A DNA stretch of 64,000 nucleotides from Rossellomorea sp. AcN35-11 (GCA_030388825.1 CP128835.1:837501-901500); one strand, 5' to 3'. Shown: positions 7,984 through 17,539, numbered from the stretch's first letter. Notes: generated by a model from the letters alone, not told the origin. Program-made: numbers and translations.

Positions 7984-8897
7984 ATGAGAAAGGTTTCACA
8001 GGTAGCAATCCTAATCTCAGTAGTTATTTTTACTTGTAGTGTTATCACCACTAATACAAATATGTACAACAATAATCAACTTATTCCTTGGGGACAAAAA
8101 AGAATTGGATTGGACACAGAAAAACGTGATATTAAAATTAAGGTTGCCATATTGGACAGCGGTATTCAAAAGGACCACGAAGATCTTAAACAAAAAATTG
8201 TAAAAACATATAATGCCATAGAACCATCAACTCCTGTTGAAGATGAATATGGGCATGGGACAAACATAGCTGGAATTATTACTGAGAACGATAATGAGGC
8301 TGGTATTGTGGGTATATCACAAAATGTTGAAATTTACGACATTAAGGTGTTAGACAAAGATGGAAGAGGACAGCTTGATAATGTTATAGATGGATTGAAA
8401 TGGGCAGCAGATCAGAATGTGGATATCATCAACATAAGTTTCGGTTTTATTAAGAATTACCCTGAACTTGAAAACCAAATAAATTTTTTGCTGAAAAAAA
8501 AATATTGTTGTCGTTGCATCAGCGGGCAATAATGCTGGCTTACAATCAGATTATCCTGCAAGATACAAAAACGTCATTTCGGTAGGTTCAATGGTTCAAG
8601 ATGGCAGCATAGATGTACTAAGTTCGCGGGGGGAAAGTTGAAGTTTATGCTCCAGGCAAAGATATATATACTACGCATAATGATGGGGAATATAAATGGG
8701 TAAGAGGTTCTTCCCTCTCAACTGCTTATGTTACAGGACAATTAGCCAAAGTCATTTCCAGTGGGGAGATTAAGGATAAAAAACATAACCCATTTCTTGT
8801 CAAGGATTGCTTTGACTATCTCAGAAAGAAGAACAACCTCACAGTAAAGGTGAAGGAGTCTCCTTTAGTAATTCATAGTTTGAGAACGTCAAATTAA
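7984..8897 (+). CDS. Short subtilisin-like (S8) serine protease with two apparent frameshifts
   Basis: All catalytic elements are present once two extra bases are removed: D58 in AILDSG, H91 in GHGTNIAG, the oxyanion Asn in ASAGNN, and Ser in GSSLSTAYVTG. Frames change at A9 8494-8502 and G6 8628-8633; dropping one base from each gives a continuous 303-residue protein ending HSLRTSN. A membrane or signal segment (7-22) leads straight into NQLIPWGQKRIGL, the usual start of mature subtilisin, so no I9 propeptide is visible. It lies 15 bases after the DUF3885 gene with a weak ribosome binding site. It may process the toxin or be independent. Both lesions resemble assembly errors. Confidence 0.75.
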
Positions 8898-8985
8898 TGG
8901 TTATACCATAACGTAACTTCCGATAAAGCTCCCCTTACTTAATATAAACATAACCTAAGTATGATCTTTGGTTCAGCTCTTAGAC

Positions 8986-9019
8986 AAACCCTACCTTCGC
9001 TATAGATGGTGGGGTTTTA
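8986..9019 (+). terminator. Terminator after the toxin-immunity-protease operon
   Basis: A 10-bp stem, AAACCCTACC with GGTGGGGTTT, closes a 12-base loop and is followed by TTTT. It lies about 90 bases after the protease stop. Confidence 0.65.
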
Positions 9020-9044
9020 AGCTTTTCATGGTGTGCGAACGTCG

Positions 9045-9251
9045 CTACTTTATCGGATTTTTTTTCATATCCTCTAATACTTTTTCTTCAAGTTCTCTTG
9101 CTTCTTGTTCATTGTCTTCGCTTAACATTTGAATCGCATTTGGATACTTCTTTTGAAGCTCCTCGAAATTATTTCCTTCAGCCAACACACCGTTGAATGA
9201 AAAAGCAAAAGCTAAAGTGATCATCAACATTAAACTGCTTAAAACTTTCAT
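9045..9251 (-). CDS. Small secreted protein of unknown function
   Basis: A 68-residue product with a clear signal peptide (residues 1 to about 24, ending GVLAEG) and a highly charged mature part of about 44 residues. AGGAAGG precedes the ATG. I do not recognise the family. It is convergent with the toxin operon. It could be a small exported effector or an unrelated cargo gene. Confidence 0.5.
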   Translation of the reverse strand: MKVLSSLMLMITLAFAFSFNGVLAEGNNFEELQKKYPNAIQMLSEDNEQEARELEEKVLEDMKKNPIK

Positions 9252-9444
9252 TTCCTTCCTAACTATTTATAACTCCTATGGAAATAACAATCCTTTAAGA
9301 AGTACACACCCACCATAACAAAATAGGTAAATTGTGTAAATCAACATATTTTACTACATATTTGAAACTGCTCCTAAAATATCTTGGAATTCCGTTGCAG
9401 ACGCAACCGATAAATCACAAGAAAACCAAAAGGAGGAATAACGC

Positions 9445-9855
9445 ATGAGTGCTTACGACACACCCTCACGACCATGTCCTTATTGTCAAAATCAAACGGA
9501 TGCCGATTGGGTCGATAACGGAGTCGGAATGGTCCAGTGCGGGCCGTACCACTGTCATGACTGCGGCGCCAGTGAGATCGGTCCGGAGCTTTTCGACTGG
9601 TACTACCAAGAGCGAGACGGGAATACGCTCTATCTTCCTGGGAAGCGTCGATACGTAGAATGGGCCAAGAAGAAAGTAAGATGGGGTCACGAACCAGTGT
9701 TACGTCCGGGACATCCTTTCACTGAGGAAGAACTGAAGACCGGATTCTATCAAAAGAAAATCTCACCTTATGCGAACACCGTTGCGGGTAAACTCGACCA
9801 TAAGACGGCCAAAGAGATGTACACTATTGGAAAATTGGATGAGAAGAACATTTAG
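9445..9855 (+). CDS. Zinc-ribbon phage-like protein
   Basis: A 136-residue protein with an N-terminal Cys/His cluster: CPYC at 11-14, C32, and CHDC at 37-40. This suggests a zinc ribbon. The strong ribosome binding site AAAAGGAGG stands before the ATG. It resembles small uncharacterised Bacillus phage proteins, and its base composition is less AT-rich than the toxin operon, suggesting separate ancestry. The function is not known to me. Confidence 0.6.
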   Translation: MSAYDTPSRPCPYCQNQTDADWVDNGVGMVQCGPYHCHDCGASEIGPELFDWYYQERDGNTLYLPGKRRYVEWAKKKVRWGHEPVLRPGHPFTEEELKTGFYQKKISPYANTVAGKLDHKTAKEMYTIGKLDEKNI

Positions 9856-9866
9856 GAGTGAGACTC

Positions 9867-10019
9867 TTGACTAATTTAGACAAAATGAACGCACTTGCAG
9901 GTACTCAAGCTGATAAGAAAACGATCAAGGACTGGGCGTTTCACAACCGAATTCATATGATTTCGCTCTGTCTCGATGAAGACACCTTCATACGTTTAAG
10001 CAGCACCGGAGAGAAGTAA
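9867..10019 (+). CDS. Small hypothetical protein, 50 residues
   Basis: It starts at TTG 9867 behind TAGGAGTG, 11 bases after the zinc-ribbon gene, and appears to be its operon partner. The N-terminal half is soluble and Lys/Asp-rich. The last codons run across the region where integrase homology begins in another frame (from 9980), so its 3' end may have been created by the recombination that joined the two segments and may not be native. Confidence 0.4.
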   Translation: MTNLDKMNALAGTQADKKTIKDWAFHNRIHMISLCLDEDTFIRLSSTGEK

Positions 10020-10947
10020 AGCCCACTACAGTGTATGCAATGGAGAGTAAATTCAGCTGCAGGATCCTCCCAGTCTTTGGTCCTTATAAAATGAAAGACA
10101 TAACCCGCTCGCATTGCCAAAAAGCTATCAATGCTTGGGCCCAGAAGCTTAAAACTTTTAATGATTATAAGATACAAGCAAACTTAGTTTTTCGTTATGC
10201 CATGAAAATGGATATTATCAAACGCAATCCTATGGATTATGTCACATTGCCAAAATTCAAGGACGAGATGGAATATAATGCTGAAGTGGAAGAGAAAAAG
10301 TATTACTACACAGGAGAAGAGCTCAGGTGCTTCCTGGAGGCGATTCAGGATGATGATATGGCCATATACCATGTTTCGGCTACTCGCCTTCACAGGGGCG
10401 CGTAAAGGGGAACTGTATGCCCTGCATTGGTCGGATGTGGACTTTCACAAGAACAAAATCAGTTTACAAAAGACGCTGATTCACACAAACGGCAAAAAGC
10501 AGCTTCAGACATCCAAAACAAAGTCCTCTAAGCGCGTTGTTAGTGTGGATGATGAAACTCTTGTGATATTTAAGAAATGGCGTAGCCAGCAAATACAGCG
10601 CTATCTAAAATTAGATCTTTCCGCTCCCTTTCAATCTGATGATAAGCAACCCATCTTCACGGTCTATAACCAGCTAAAACATGAAATGGATTATTGCCGA
10701 CTGGCTTATTTGAATGAAAAGCTAAAGAGTATTTATCTAAATAACCCGGAGCATCCACAGATCAATGTTCACGCCTTCCGCCATACCCCATGCCAGTCTG
10801 TTGTTTGCAGCCGGTGCTTCCATTAAAGATGTACAGGTCCGTCTTGGCCATTCAGATGTTCAGACCACGATGGATATTTACACTCATGTGACCAATGAAG
10901 CGAAGGAGAAAACAGCCGAGATGTTCCAGCAGTACATGAATTTTTAG
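9980..10947 (+). pseudogene. int: Tyrosine recombinase (integrase), 5'-truncated and frameshifted
   Basis: From 9980 the frame reads into FKQHRREVKPTTVYAMESKF, the core-binding domain start of Tn916/ICE-type integrases. The arm-binding N-terminus is missing because a stop lies at 9977. Catalytic residues can be seen: R in FTGARKGELYAL, K in KTKSSKRVVSV, H-x-x-R in HAFRH, H in RLGHSDVQTT, and Y in MDIYTHV. The frame shifts near 10369-10370 and at C4 10786-10789; removing one C at each restores it. The frameshifts may be assembly errors, but the missing N-terminus is not explained that way. It lies next to attR in rpsI, as expected for the island's own integrase. Confidence 0.85.
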
Positions 10948-10951
10948 CTAG

Positions 10952-10961
10952 GGGTATTCAA
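10952..10961 (+). promoter_or_regulatory. GGGTATTCAA, arm-type site copy at the right end
   Basis: The same decamer as at 5304-5313 and 5315-5324, located just after int and 75 bases before attR. It supports a role in integrase binding. Confidence 0.45.
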
Positions 10962-10975
10962 CACCATATCCAACC

Positions 10976-11015
10976 ACAAAAATACCCTCCTTGCCCAATA
11001 AGAGCAAAGAGGGTA
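10976..11015 (-). terminator. Island-supplied terminator downstream of rpsI
   Basis: On the minus strand TACCCTCTTTGC and GCAAGGAGGGTA form a stem (one mismatch) closing a 9-base loop, followed by TTTTTGTGG. It stands 22 bases after the rpsI stop and is in place to end rplM-rpsI transcripts now that the native terminator is on the far side of the island. Confidence 0.75.
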
Positions 11016-11036
11016 AATATTGATATACCAAGTATA

Positions 11037-11101
11037 TTAACGCTTAGAGAATTGTGGCGCGCGACGTGCACCTTTAAGACCGTATTTTTTACGCTCTTTC
11101 A
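11037..11101. repeat. attR: 3' end of rpsI used as integration core
   Basis: The last 65 bases of rpsI, repeated at 5140-5203. The coding end, including the S9 C-terminal SKR, is intact, so integration left the gene functional. Confidence 0.92.
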
Positions 11102-11429
11102 TACGAGAGTCACGAGTTAATAGTCCAGCGCGTTTTAGAGTTCCACGGAACTCAGGGTCTGCTTGCAGTAAAGCACGAGCGATACCGTGACGGATCGCAC
11201 CAGCTTGACCAGCATAGCCTCCACCATTAACGTTTACTAAAACGTCATAGTTACCAAGAGTTTCAGTTGCAACTAGTGGTTGCTTGATTACTTCTCTTAG
11301 TGCTGCGAATGGGATATATACTTCTACTTCACGATCATTGATAACGATGTTTCCGTTACCTGGTACTAAACGTACACGAGCTACTGAGCTCTTACGACGA
11401 CCAGTTCCGTAATATTGAACTTGAGCCAA
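11037..11429 (-). CDS. rpsI: 30S ribosomal protein S9
   Basis: A 130-residue S9 beginning [20 protein letters not shown] and ending RRAPQFSKR; the basic tail reaches the P-site tRNA in the ribosome. It is co-transcribed with rplM, 23 bases upstream, from a single promoter at 11986-12014. Its 3' end is the integration target of the island at 5140-11101. The downstream gene order differs from B. subtilis because of that insertion. Confidence 0.98.
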   Translation of the reverse strand: MAQVQYYGTGRRKSSVARVRLVPGNGNIVINDREVEVYIPFAALREVIKQPLVATETLGNYDVLVNVNGGGYAGQAGAIRHGIARALLQADPEFRGTLKRAGLLTRDSRMKERKKYGLKGARRAPQFSKR

Positions 11430-11452
11430 GATGATAACCTCCTCTTAATTAA

Positions 11453-11890
11453 TTATCCACGAAGTTCGTAAACTTCAGGTTGTTGTGCTTGATGTGGATG
11501 CTCTGCTCCAGCATAAACATGTAATTTCTTGAACATTTGACGACCTAGAGAACCTTTTGGAAGCATACCTTTGATTGTAAGCTCTAACATTTTCTCTGAG
11601 TAGTTTGTACGCATTTCTAACGCTGTACGTTGTTTTAAACCACCTGGGTGATTCGTGTGACGGTAGTAGATCTTGTCCGTAAGCTTTTTCCCAGTTAGTT
11701 CAATTTTTGAAGCGTTAAGAATGATAACATGATCACCAGTGTCAACATGTGGTGTGAATGTTGGTTTGTGTTTTCCGCGTAGAATTGAAGCAACTTCACT
11801 AGACAGACGACCTAGAGTTTTACCTTCAGCATCTACAACGAACCATTTACGATCGATTTCGTTGGCTTTTGCCATATACGTTGTACGCAT
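11453..11890 (-). CDS. rplM: 50S ribosomal protein L13
   Basis: A 145-residue L13, an early-assembling 50S protein. [14 protein letters not shown] and [19 protein letters not shown] are diagnostic. AGGAGG precedes the ATG. It is the first gene of the rplM-rpsI operon and has an L13-type leader RNA upstream, through which L13 probably controls its own synthesis. Confidence 0.98.
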   Translation of the reverse strand: MRTTYMAKANEIDRKWFVVDAEGKTLGRLSSEVASILRGKHKPTFTPHVDTGDHVIILNASKIELTGKKLTDKIYYRHTNHPGGLKQRTALEMRTNYSEKMLELTIKGMLPKGSLGRQMFKKLHVYAGAEHPHQAQQPEVYELRG

Positions 11891-11913
11891 GATTTAACCT
11901 CCTATTTAATGAA

Positions 11914-11967
11914 TCCGTAGTATTTATTTTCTAATCACAATAAGTTTCCGGGGCTTATCGTGGGGTT
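11914..11967 (-). ncRNA. L13 leader (ribosomal protein autoregulatory RNA)
   Basis: The minus strand contains AACCCCACGATAAGCCCCGG and then AAACTTATTGTGATTAG, ending ACTACGGA. This agrees with the L13_leader motif known upstream of Bacillales rplM. It lies between the promoter and the ribosome binding site. Confidence 0.75.
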
Positions 11968-11985
11968 AATAACATACCATATGCT

Positions 11986-12014
11986 ATATTATCTTGTTCC
12001 CAGTCTATTGTCAA
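11986..12014 (-). promoter_or_regulatory. SigA promoter of rplM-rpsI
   Basis: A perfect -35 TTGACA (12009-12014) and -10 TAATAT (11986-11991) separated by 17 bases, placed directly before the L13 leader. Confidence 0.8.
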
Positions 12015-12071
12015 GAGAATGTTACACCAGGATTAGTTGTTTTAATCTTTTTTGAAAATAATCATCTATTT

Positions 12072-12827
12072 CTAATTTATATCCTTTGTATCATACAGGA
12101 CCTTCCATAAATACAGTCCGTGTGGAGGTGCCGTCTTCCCAGCCCGGTTACGGTCCCTGCTTGTCAATATTACGGGTACCTCTTCAACAGGGATATTACC
12201 AGAACCTACCTCCAACAGAGTTCCGACCAATATCCTCACCATATTATATAAAAACCCATTCCCTACAAAAGAAAAAATGATTTCTTCTTCATGTACGTGG
12301 ATTCCGATATGGTGAATCGTTCTGACCTTGTCTTCCACTTCCGTCTTAGCAGAACAGAAGCTCGTGAAGTCATGCTCCCCTATCAGATGCCGGGCCCCAT
12401 TCTCCATCGCCGACACATCAAGAGGATGAGGAAAATGAAGGGCGAAATGACGATTGAAGGGACTTCTTGATTCTCCCGTATAGATCCGATACCTGTATTC
12501 CTTCCGTGTCACTGAGAACCTGGAGTGGAAGTCTGCAGGAACGAACTCTGCTTCTTTAACCGTTACCTCATCCGGCAAGCGCGTATTCAGCACCACCGGC
12601 CATTTCCCTTCAGGTATGGACAGGGGTGTATCGAAATGGAAAACCTGACCGTTGGCATGAACACCGGCGTCAGTTCGGCCAGAACCGCTGATCCGGATCC
12701 TTTCGCCTTTATGGATGGTGGACAGGATATCCTCTAAGACACCCTGGACCGTTCGTTGATTGGGTTGCACCTGATAACCATGAAAATATGTCCCATCATA
12801 AGCGATGGTGCATTTGACTCTCTGCAT
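12072..12827 (-). CDS. truA: tRNA pseudouridine(38-40) synthase TruA
   Basis: TruA makes pseudouridine at positions 38-40 in the tRNA anticodon arm. The catalytic Asp is in SGRTDAGVHANGQ (about residue 53). I use the start at 12827 (MQRVKCTIAYDGTYFHGYQ), preceded by AGGAGTG, giving 251 residues. The gene sits directly after ecfT and appears to be translationally linked to it. Confidence 0.95.
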   Translation of the reverse strand: MQRVKCTIAYDGTYFHGYQVQPNQRTVQGVLEDILSTIHKGERIRISGSGRTDAGVHANGQVFHFDTPLSIPEGKWPVVLNTRLPDEVTVKEAEFVPADFHSRFSVTRKEYRYRIYTGESRSPFNRHFALHFPHPLDVSAMENGARHLIGEHDFTSFCSAKTEVEDKVRTIHHIGIHVHEEEIIFSFVGNGFLYNMVRILVGTLLEVGSGNIPVEEVPVILTSRDRNRAGKTAPPHGLYLWKVLYDTKDIN

Positions 12828-12841
12828 ACATGACACTCCTG

Positions 12842-13639
12842 TCACCCTCTGAAAATGATTAAGAATACTGTAAGAACGGCCAGTACCGCCAAGGCACTTG
12901 TATCTTTCTTGTGCCAGGATAACAGCCTGTACTTGGTCCTGCCCTCACCGCCTTGATACCCTCTGGCTTCCATGGCTGTTGCCAGATCTTCAGCCCGTTT
13001 AAAGGCACTGACAAAGAGAGGGATCAGCAAAGGGATGATCGCTTTGATTCTATCTTTGACGGGACCGGATGAAAATTCAGCTCCTCTTGCGATTTGGGCT
13101 TTCATGATTTTATCCGTCTCTTCCATTAAGGTCGGGATGAACCGTAAAGAGATCGACATCATAAGAGCCAGCTCATGGACGGGAAACTTCACTTTCCTTA
13201 AAGGATTGAGTAATGTTTCAAGGCCATCCGTAATGGTGATAGGGGAAGTCGTAAGCGTCAATAAAGACGTTATCAAAATCAGGTAAAAGAAACGTAAAGA
13301 GATAAAGATCCCCTGCCTTAAGCCCTCTTCATGGACAGAAATGATTCCTGCCTCCAGGATGACAGGGCCCTCTTTAGTGAAAAATACATGTAAAAAGAAC
13401 GTGAATAATATTAACCAAAAAATAGGCTTCAATCCCCCGATAATGAATCGCAGGGATAGATTGGAAAGAATGAGTGCACTAAACGTGAAAACTCCCAGAA
13501 GTGCATACGTGATGACGTTGTTTGCCAGGAACACGACTCCAATAAAACCAAAGATGAATAAAAGTTTTGCCCTAGGGTCCATCTCATGAAGGATTGATTT
13601 AGCAGGTACGTATCGACCAAAGATCATTTTCTCCATCAT
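12842..13639 (-). CDS. ecfT: ECF transporter transmembrane subunit EcfT
   Basis: The membrane coupling subunit of the energy-coupling factor module, which connects two ATPases to vitamin-specific S components. Several transmembrane segments are present, plus the two coupling-helix motifs: ARG in IARGAEF and ARG in MEARGYQ. It overlaps the end of ecfA2 by 4 bases and is followed by truA, as in B. subtilis (ybaF). Confidence 0.95.
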   Translation of the reverse strand: MMEKMIFGRYVPAKSILHEMDPRAKLLFIFGFIGVVFLANNVITYALLGVFTFSALILSNLSLRFIIGGLKPIFWLILFTFFLHVFFTKEGPVILEAGIISVHEEGLRQGIFISLRFFYLILITSLLTLTTSPITITDGLETLLNPLRKVKFPVHELALMMSISLRFIPTLMEETDKIMKAQIARGAEFSSGPVKDRIKAIIPLLIPLFVSAFKRAEDLATAMEARGYQGGEGRTKYRLLSWHKKDTSALAVLAVLTVFLIIFRG

Positions 13640-14506
13640 AAGCTTTCACCCCCATCCAGGATCGACCGGATGGCCGAAGCCAATTCCTCTATGGATAAAC
13701 AGGTTTTGGGGAGCTTCGTTCCTGTCTTCTGTTCAAACTGATATTGAAAACGGACGACATCCGGGACATCGAGCCCCATCTCAAACAGTTCATCTGCCCG
13801 TGAGAAAATCTCTTCAGGACTTCCTTTTCTCTTTAGTCGGCCCTTTTGCATAATCACAATCTCTTCTGCGTAATGAGCTGCGTCTTCCATGCTATGAGTG
13901 ACAAGAATGGTTGTGAGTCCCTTTTCTTTATGAAGGGCATAGAACATATCCATGATCTCCCTTTGGCCTCTGGGATCGAGTCCTGCCGTAGGTTCATCCA
14001 AAACGATGACATCAGGATTCATGGCAAGTACACCCGCAATGGCTACACGTCTCATTTGCCCCCCCGGATAAATCAAATGGGGATTTCTGCAATACTTCTT
14101 CTGAGAGTCCTACCTTTACGATCAGTTCCTTCGCTCTCTCCATTGCTTCTGCCTCAGGCACGCCAAAGTTCATTGGTCCGTAACAAATGTCCTTGAGCAC
14201 AGTTTCTTCAAAAAGCTGATGCTCAGGAAATTGAAAGACGATACCTACCTTTTGTCTCACCGGCTTTAAACTTTTTGCCTTTTGCTTTGCTTTTATTTGA
14301 TGCTCCCCTACCTGGACATAACCTTCCGTAGGCTTTAACAGTCCATTTAAATGTTGCAGGAGGGTAGACTTCCCAGAACCGGTATGACCGATCACCGCGA
14401 GAAACTGACCTGGCGGGATGGAAAGGTTGATATCTTGAAGGGCGAGTTTTTCAAATGGAGTGTTGAATGAATATCGGTATTCTACGTGTTGAAATGTGAT
14501 CTGCAT
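13636..14506 (-). CDS. ecfA2: ECF transporter ATPase EcfA2; single-base frameshift in this assembly
   Basis: An ABC ATPase of the ECF module: Walker [12 protein letters not shown]-loop [10 protein letters not shown], signature [13 protein letters not shown], Walker [13 protein letters not shown]. The frame breaks inside the signature at C7 14059-14065 (G7 on the coding strand). With G6 the reading is continuous to the stop. The lesion matches the other homopolymer errors in this window, and ecfA1 and ecfT are intact. It overlaps ecfA1 by about 25 bases. Confidence 0.88.
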
Positions 14507-15318
14507 AACTCATCCACCAACTCTTCTTCTGTGAAATAGGTTTTCGGCAGTGAAAGCCCAGCTTCTTTAAGGGCTCCCGCCAGCTTAATGGTAAAGGGAG
14601 AATCCAACCCAAGCTTGATTAATTCGTCCTCTAATAAGAAGATATCCTCAGGCACTCCTTCTTTAAAGACCTGGCCTTGATTTAATACAATCATTCGATC
14701 AGCCTTGGTTGCTTCTTCCAGGTCATGGGTGATGGAGATAACCGTCAAGTTTTCTTCCTCTTTCAGCTTACGCACAGTTTCAAGAACTTCCTTTCTCCCT
14801 TTAGGGTCAAGCATCGATGTCGCTTCATCCAAAATAATGATCGATGGCTGGAGCGCCACGACACCGGCGATTGCTACTCGCTGTTTTTGACCACCGGATA
14901 AATGGTGCGGCTCTTGAGCAAGAAAATCCTCCATATGGACACTCTTTAAAGCATCATTGACTCTCTGGACCATTTTTTCATAAGGTACCCCATGGTTTTC
15001 TAACCCAAAAGCCACATCATCTTCTACAGTAGCACCCACGAACTGATTATCGGGATTCTGAAAAACCATACCCAGCTTTGAACGGATGTCCCATACAGAA
15101 CTTTCATCAAGATGGATTCCATCCACTGTGACACTTCCCTTTTCAGGGAAATGAAGTCCATTCAGCATTTTGGCAAGGGTTGACTTGCCTGATCCATTAT
15201 GACCGACAATTGCAAGCCATTCACCTTTATGGACTGATAGGCTGATCCCTTTAAGGGCGTAGACATTCTGATCAGGATATTTGAAATGTACTTGGTCCAC
15301 TTTAATCATTTCCGTCAA
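14482..15318 (-). CDS. ecfA1: ECF transporter ATPase EcfA1
   Basis: The first ATPase of the ECF module: Walker [11 protein letters not shown], signature [13 protein letters not shown], Walker [13 protein letters not shown], His switch SITHDLEEA. The start is taken as TTG 15318, 8 bases after GGAGG; longer in-frame extensions run back into a structured leader and lack homology. It heads ecfA1-ecfA2-ecfT-truA, downstream of a structured RNA (15373-15468). Confidence 0.93.
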   Translation of the reverse strand: MTEMIKVDQVHFKYPDQNVYALKGISLSVHKGEWLAIVGHNGSGKSTLAKMLNGLHFPEKGSVTVDGIHLDESSVWDIRSKLGMVFQNPDNQFVGATVEDDVAFGLENHGVPYEKMVQRVNDALKSVHMEDFLAQEPHHLSGGQKQRVAIAGVVALQPSIIILDEATSMLDPKGRKEVLETVRKLKEEENLTVISITHDLEEATKADRMIVLNQGQVFKEGVPEDIFLLEDELIKLGLDSPFTIKLAGALKEAGLSLPKTYFTEEELVDELCRSHFNT

Positions 15319-15372
15319 TTTAACAACCTCCTCTATGCTACACTTTCTCAGCTCTGCTAAAATTCTCTGCAT

Positions 15373-15468
15373 ACAAAAAAAAGCCTGCACCCCGACCAAA
15401 GAAAAGAGAGTCTTTTCTTGTTCATCCACTGAACAGCTTCTATGAATATAGAAGTTGGAAGGGGTGCA
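15373..15468 (-). ncRNA. Structured RNA with U-tract between rplQ and ecfA1
   Basis: On the minus strand TGCACCCC (15461-15468) pairs with GGGGTGCA (15386-15393), extended inward by CCAA with TTGG. The closed region holds three consecutive hairpins: CTTCTATATTCATAGAAG, GTTCAGTGGATGAAC, and GAAAAGACTCTCTTTTC. Together they form a four-way junction, followed by eight U residues. It could be an attenuator or riboswitch-like leader for ecfA1, or a second terminator after rplQ. I do not recognise a known class. Confidence 0.6.
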
Positions 15469-15536
15469 CGAGCTAGACGAGTCAGCCTGAGCTGCTCATC
15501 GTAACGCTCTGCTTTTCATCACATGCACTTATACAA

Positions 15537-15578
15537 AAAGGGCAAAGAAGCAGTTAAGCATTAACTGTCCCGCCCTTT
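15537..15578 (-). terminator. Terminator of the alpha operon after rplQ
   Basis: The minus strand has AAAGGGC and GCCCTTT closing an inner stem CAGTTAA-TGC-TTAACTG, followed by TTTTTG. It lies 20 bases after the rplQ stop. Confidence 0.75.
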
Positions 15579-15598
15579 ATGTTAGAAGTCACGAATTA

Positions 15599-15985
<387 letters not shown>

Positions 15986-16007
15986 CTATATATGAAAGAA
16001 GATGTTA

Positions 16008-16952
16008 TCAGTCGTCTTTACGCAGACCAAGTCCGAGGTCTTCAAGTTTAACTTTAACCTCTTCAAGTGATTTACGTCCTAGGTTACGTACTTTCATCAT
16101 ATCTTCTTCAGTCTTGTTAGCAAGCTCTTGAACAGTATTGATTCCAGCACGCTTCAGGCAGTTGTAAGAACGAACAGAAAGATCCAATTCTTCGATCGTC
16201 ATCTCAAGAACTTTTTCTTTTTGGTCTTCTTCTTTTTCTACCATGATTTCAGCATTCTGCGCTTCATCTGTAAGGCCAACGAAAATATTTAAGTGTTCTG
16301 TTAGAATCTTAGCACCCAAAGAGATAGCTTCTTTCGGTCCAATACTTCCATCAGTCCATACATCAAGAGATAATTTATCGTAGTTTGTCATTTGACCAAC
16401 ACGAGTGTTTTCTACTTGATAGTTAACGCGTGAAACTGGAGTGTAAATAGAATCGATTGGGATCACGCCAATTGGAAGATCCTCACGTTTGTTCTGGTCT
16501 GCCGGTCTGTAACCACGTCCACGTGATGCGCTTAAACGCACACGGAAATGGCCACTCTTTGATAATGTTGCGATGTGTAAATCAGGATTTAACACTTCTA
16601 CATCACTATCATGAGTAATATCAGCAGCCGTTACGACTCCCTCACCCTGTACATCAATTTCTAGCGTCTTTTCTTCATCAGAGTAGATCTTCAACGCTAA
16701 TTTCTTGATATTCAAAATGATGGATGTGACATCCTCTACGACGCCTTCAATTGTTGAAAATTCATGCAGTACTCCATCTATTTGAATAGATGTGACAGCG
16801 GCACCTGGGAGTGACGATAGTAGGATACGACGTAAGGAGTTACCCAAAGTTGTACCATATCCACGCTCAAGTGGTTCTACGACGAACTTTCCATATGTGG
16901 CATCATCGCTGATCTCAACCGTTTCAATTTTTGGCTTTTCAATTTCGATCAT
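16008..16952 (-). CDS. rpoA: RNA polymerase alpha subunit
   Basis: A full-length 314-residue alpha subunit. The N-terminal dimerisation domain has [20 protein letters not shown], and the C-terminal domain (about 245-300) has the helix-hairpin-helix segment [12 protein letters not shown] that contacts UP elements and regulators. It follows rpsK by about 170 bases. No disruption is seen. Confidence 0.99.
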   Translation of the reverse strand: MIEIEKPKIETVEISDDATYGKFVVEPLERGYGTTLGNSLRRILLSSLPGAAVTSIQIDGVLHEFSTIEGVVEDVTSIILNIKKLALKIYSDEEKTLEIDVQGEGVVTAADITHDSDVEVLNPDLHIATLSKSGHFRVRLSASRGRGYRPADQNKREDLPIGVIPIDSIYTPVSRVNYQVENTRVGQMTNYDKLSLDVWTDGSIGPKEAISLGAKILTEHLNIFVGLTDEAQNAEIMVEKEEDQKEKVLEMTIEELDLSVRSYNCLKRAGINTVQELANKTEEDMMKVRNLGRKSLEEVKVKLEDLGLGLRKDD

Positions 16953-17123
16953 TAATATTTACCCTCCTTCAAAACGTCGAAACTCCGGGCTAAATAAGTT
17001 AAAGTCCGAAATTCCCCATGTTTACGTTCCCTTTTGTGCACCAACAACTGGTTACTTTCCTGTAAAAATCTATCTTGTATCATATCCCATTATAGACAAC
17101 GATACAAAATTTATACAGAAAAA

Positions 17124-17514
<391 letters not shown>

Positions 17515-17539
17515 ACTAAGAAGTAACCTCCTTTACCTA

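Larger units (their letters stand above)
5140..11101. mobile_element. Integrated genomic island in the 3' end of rpsI
   Basis: A 5.9-kb accessory segment flanked by a 64/65-bp direct repeat of the rpsI 3' end, with a tyrosine recombinase remnant next to attR. It interrupts the normally tight rpsI to ybaK interval. It has AT-rich genes (CHAT protease, toxin, DUF3885, S8 protease) and a few less AT-rich phage-like genes (9445-10019). No replication, relaxase or capsid genes are present, so it is a remnant or a satellite-type element and not a full phage or conjugative element. Confidence 0.9.

Noticed and set aside
7096..8633. Phase-variable homopolymers in toxin and protease genes
   Set aside because: The same kind of indel breaks essential genes in this assembly, so the run lengths cannot be trusted.
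8920..9056. CCGATAAAG / CTTTATCGG inverted repeat around the protease terminator
   Set aside because: Only 9 bp with about 120 bases between; expected by chance in AT-rich DNA.
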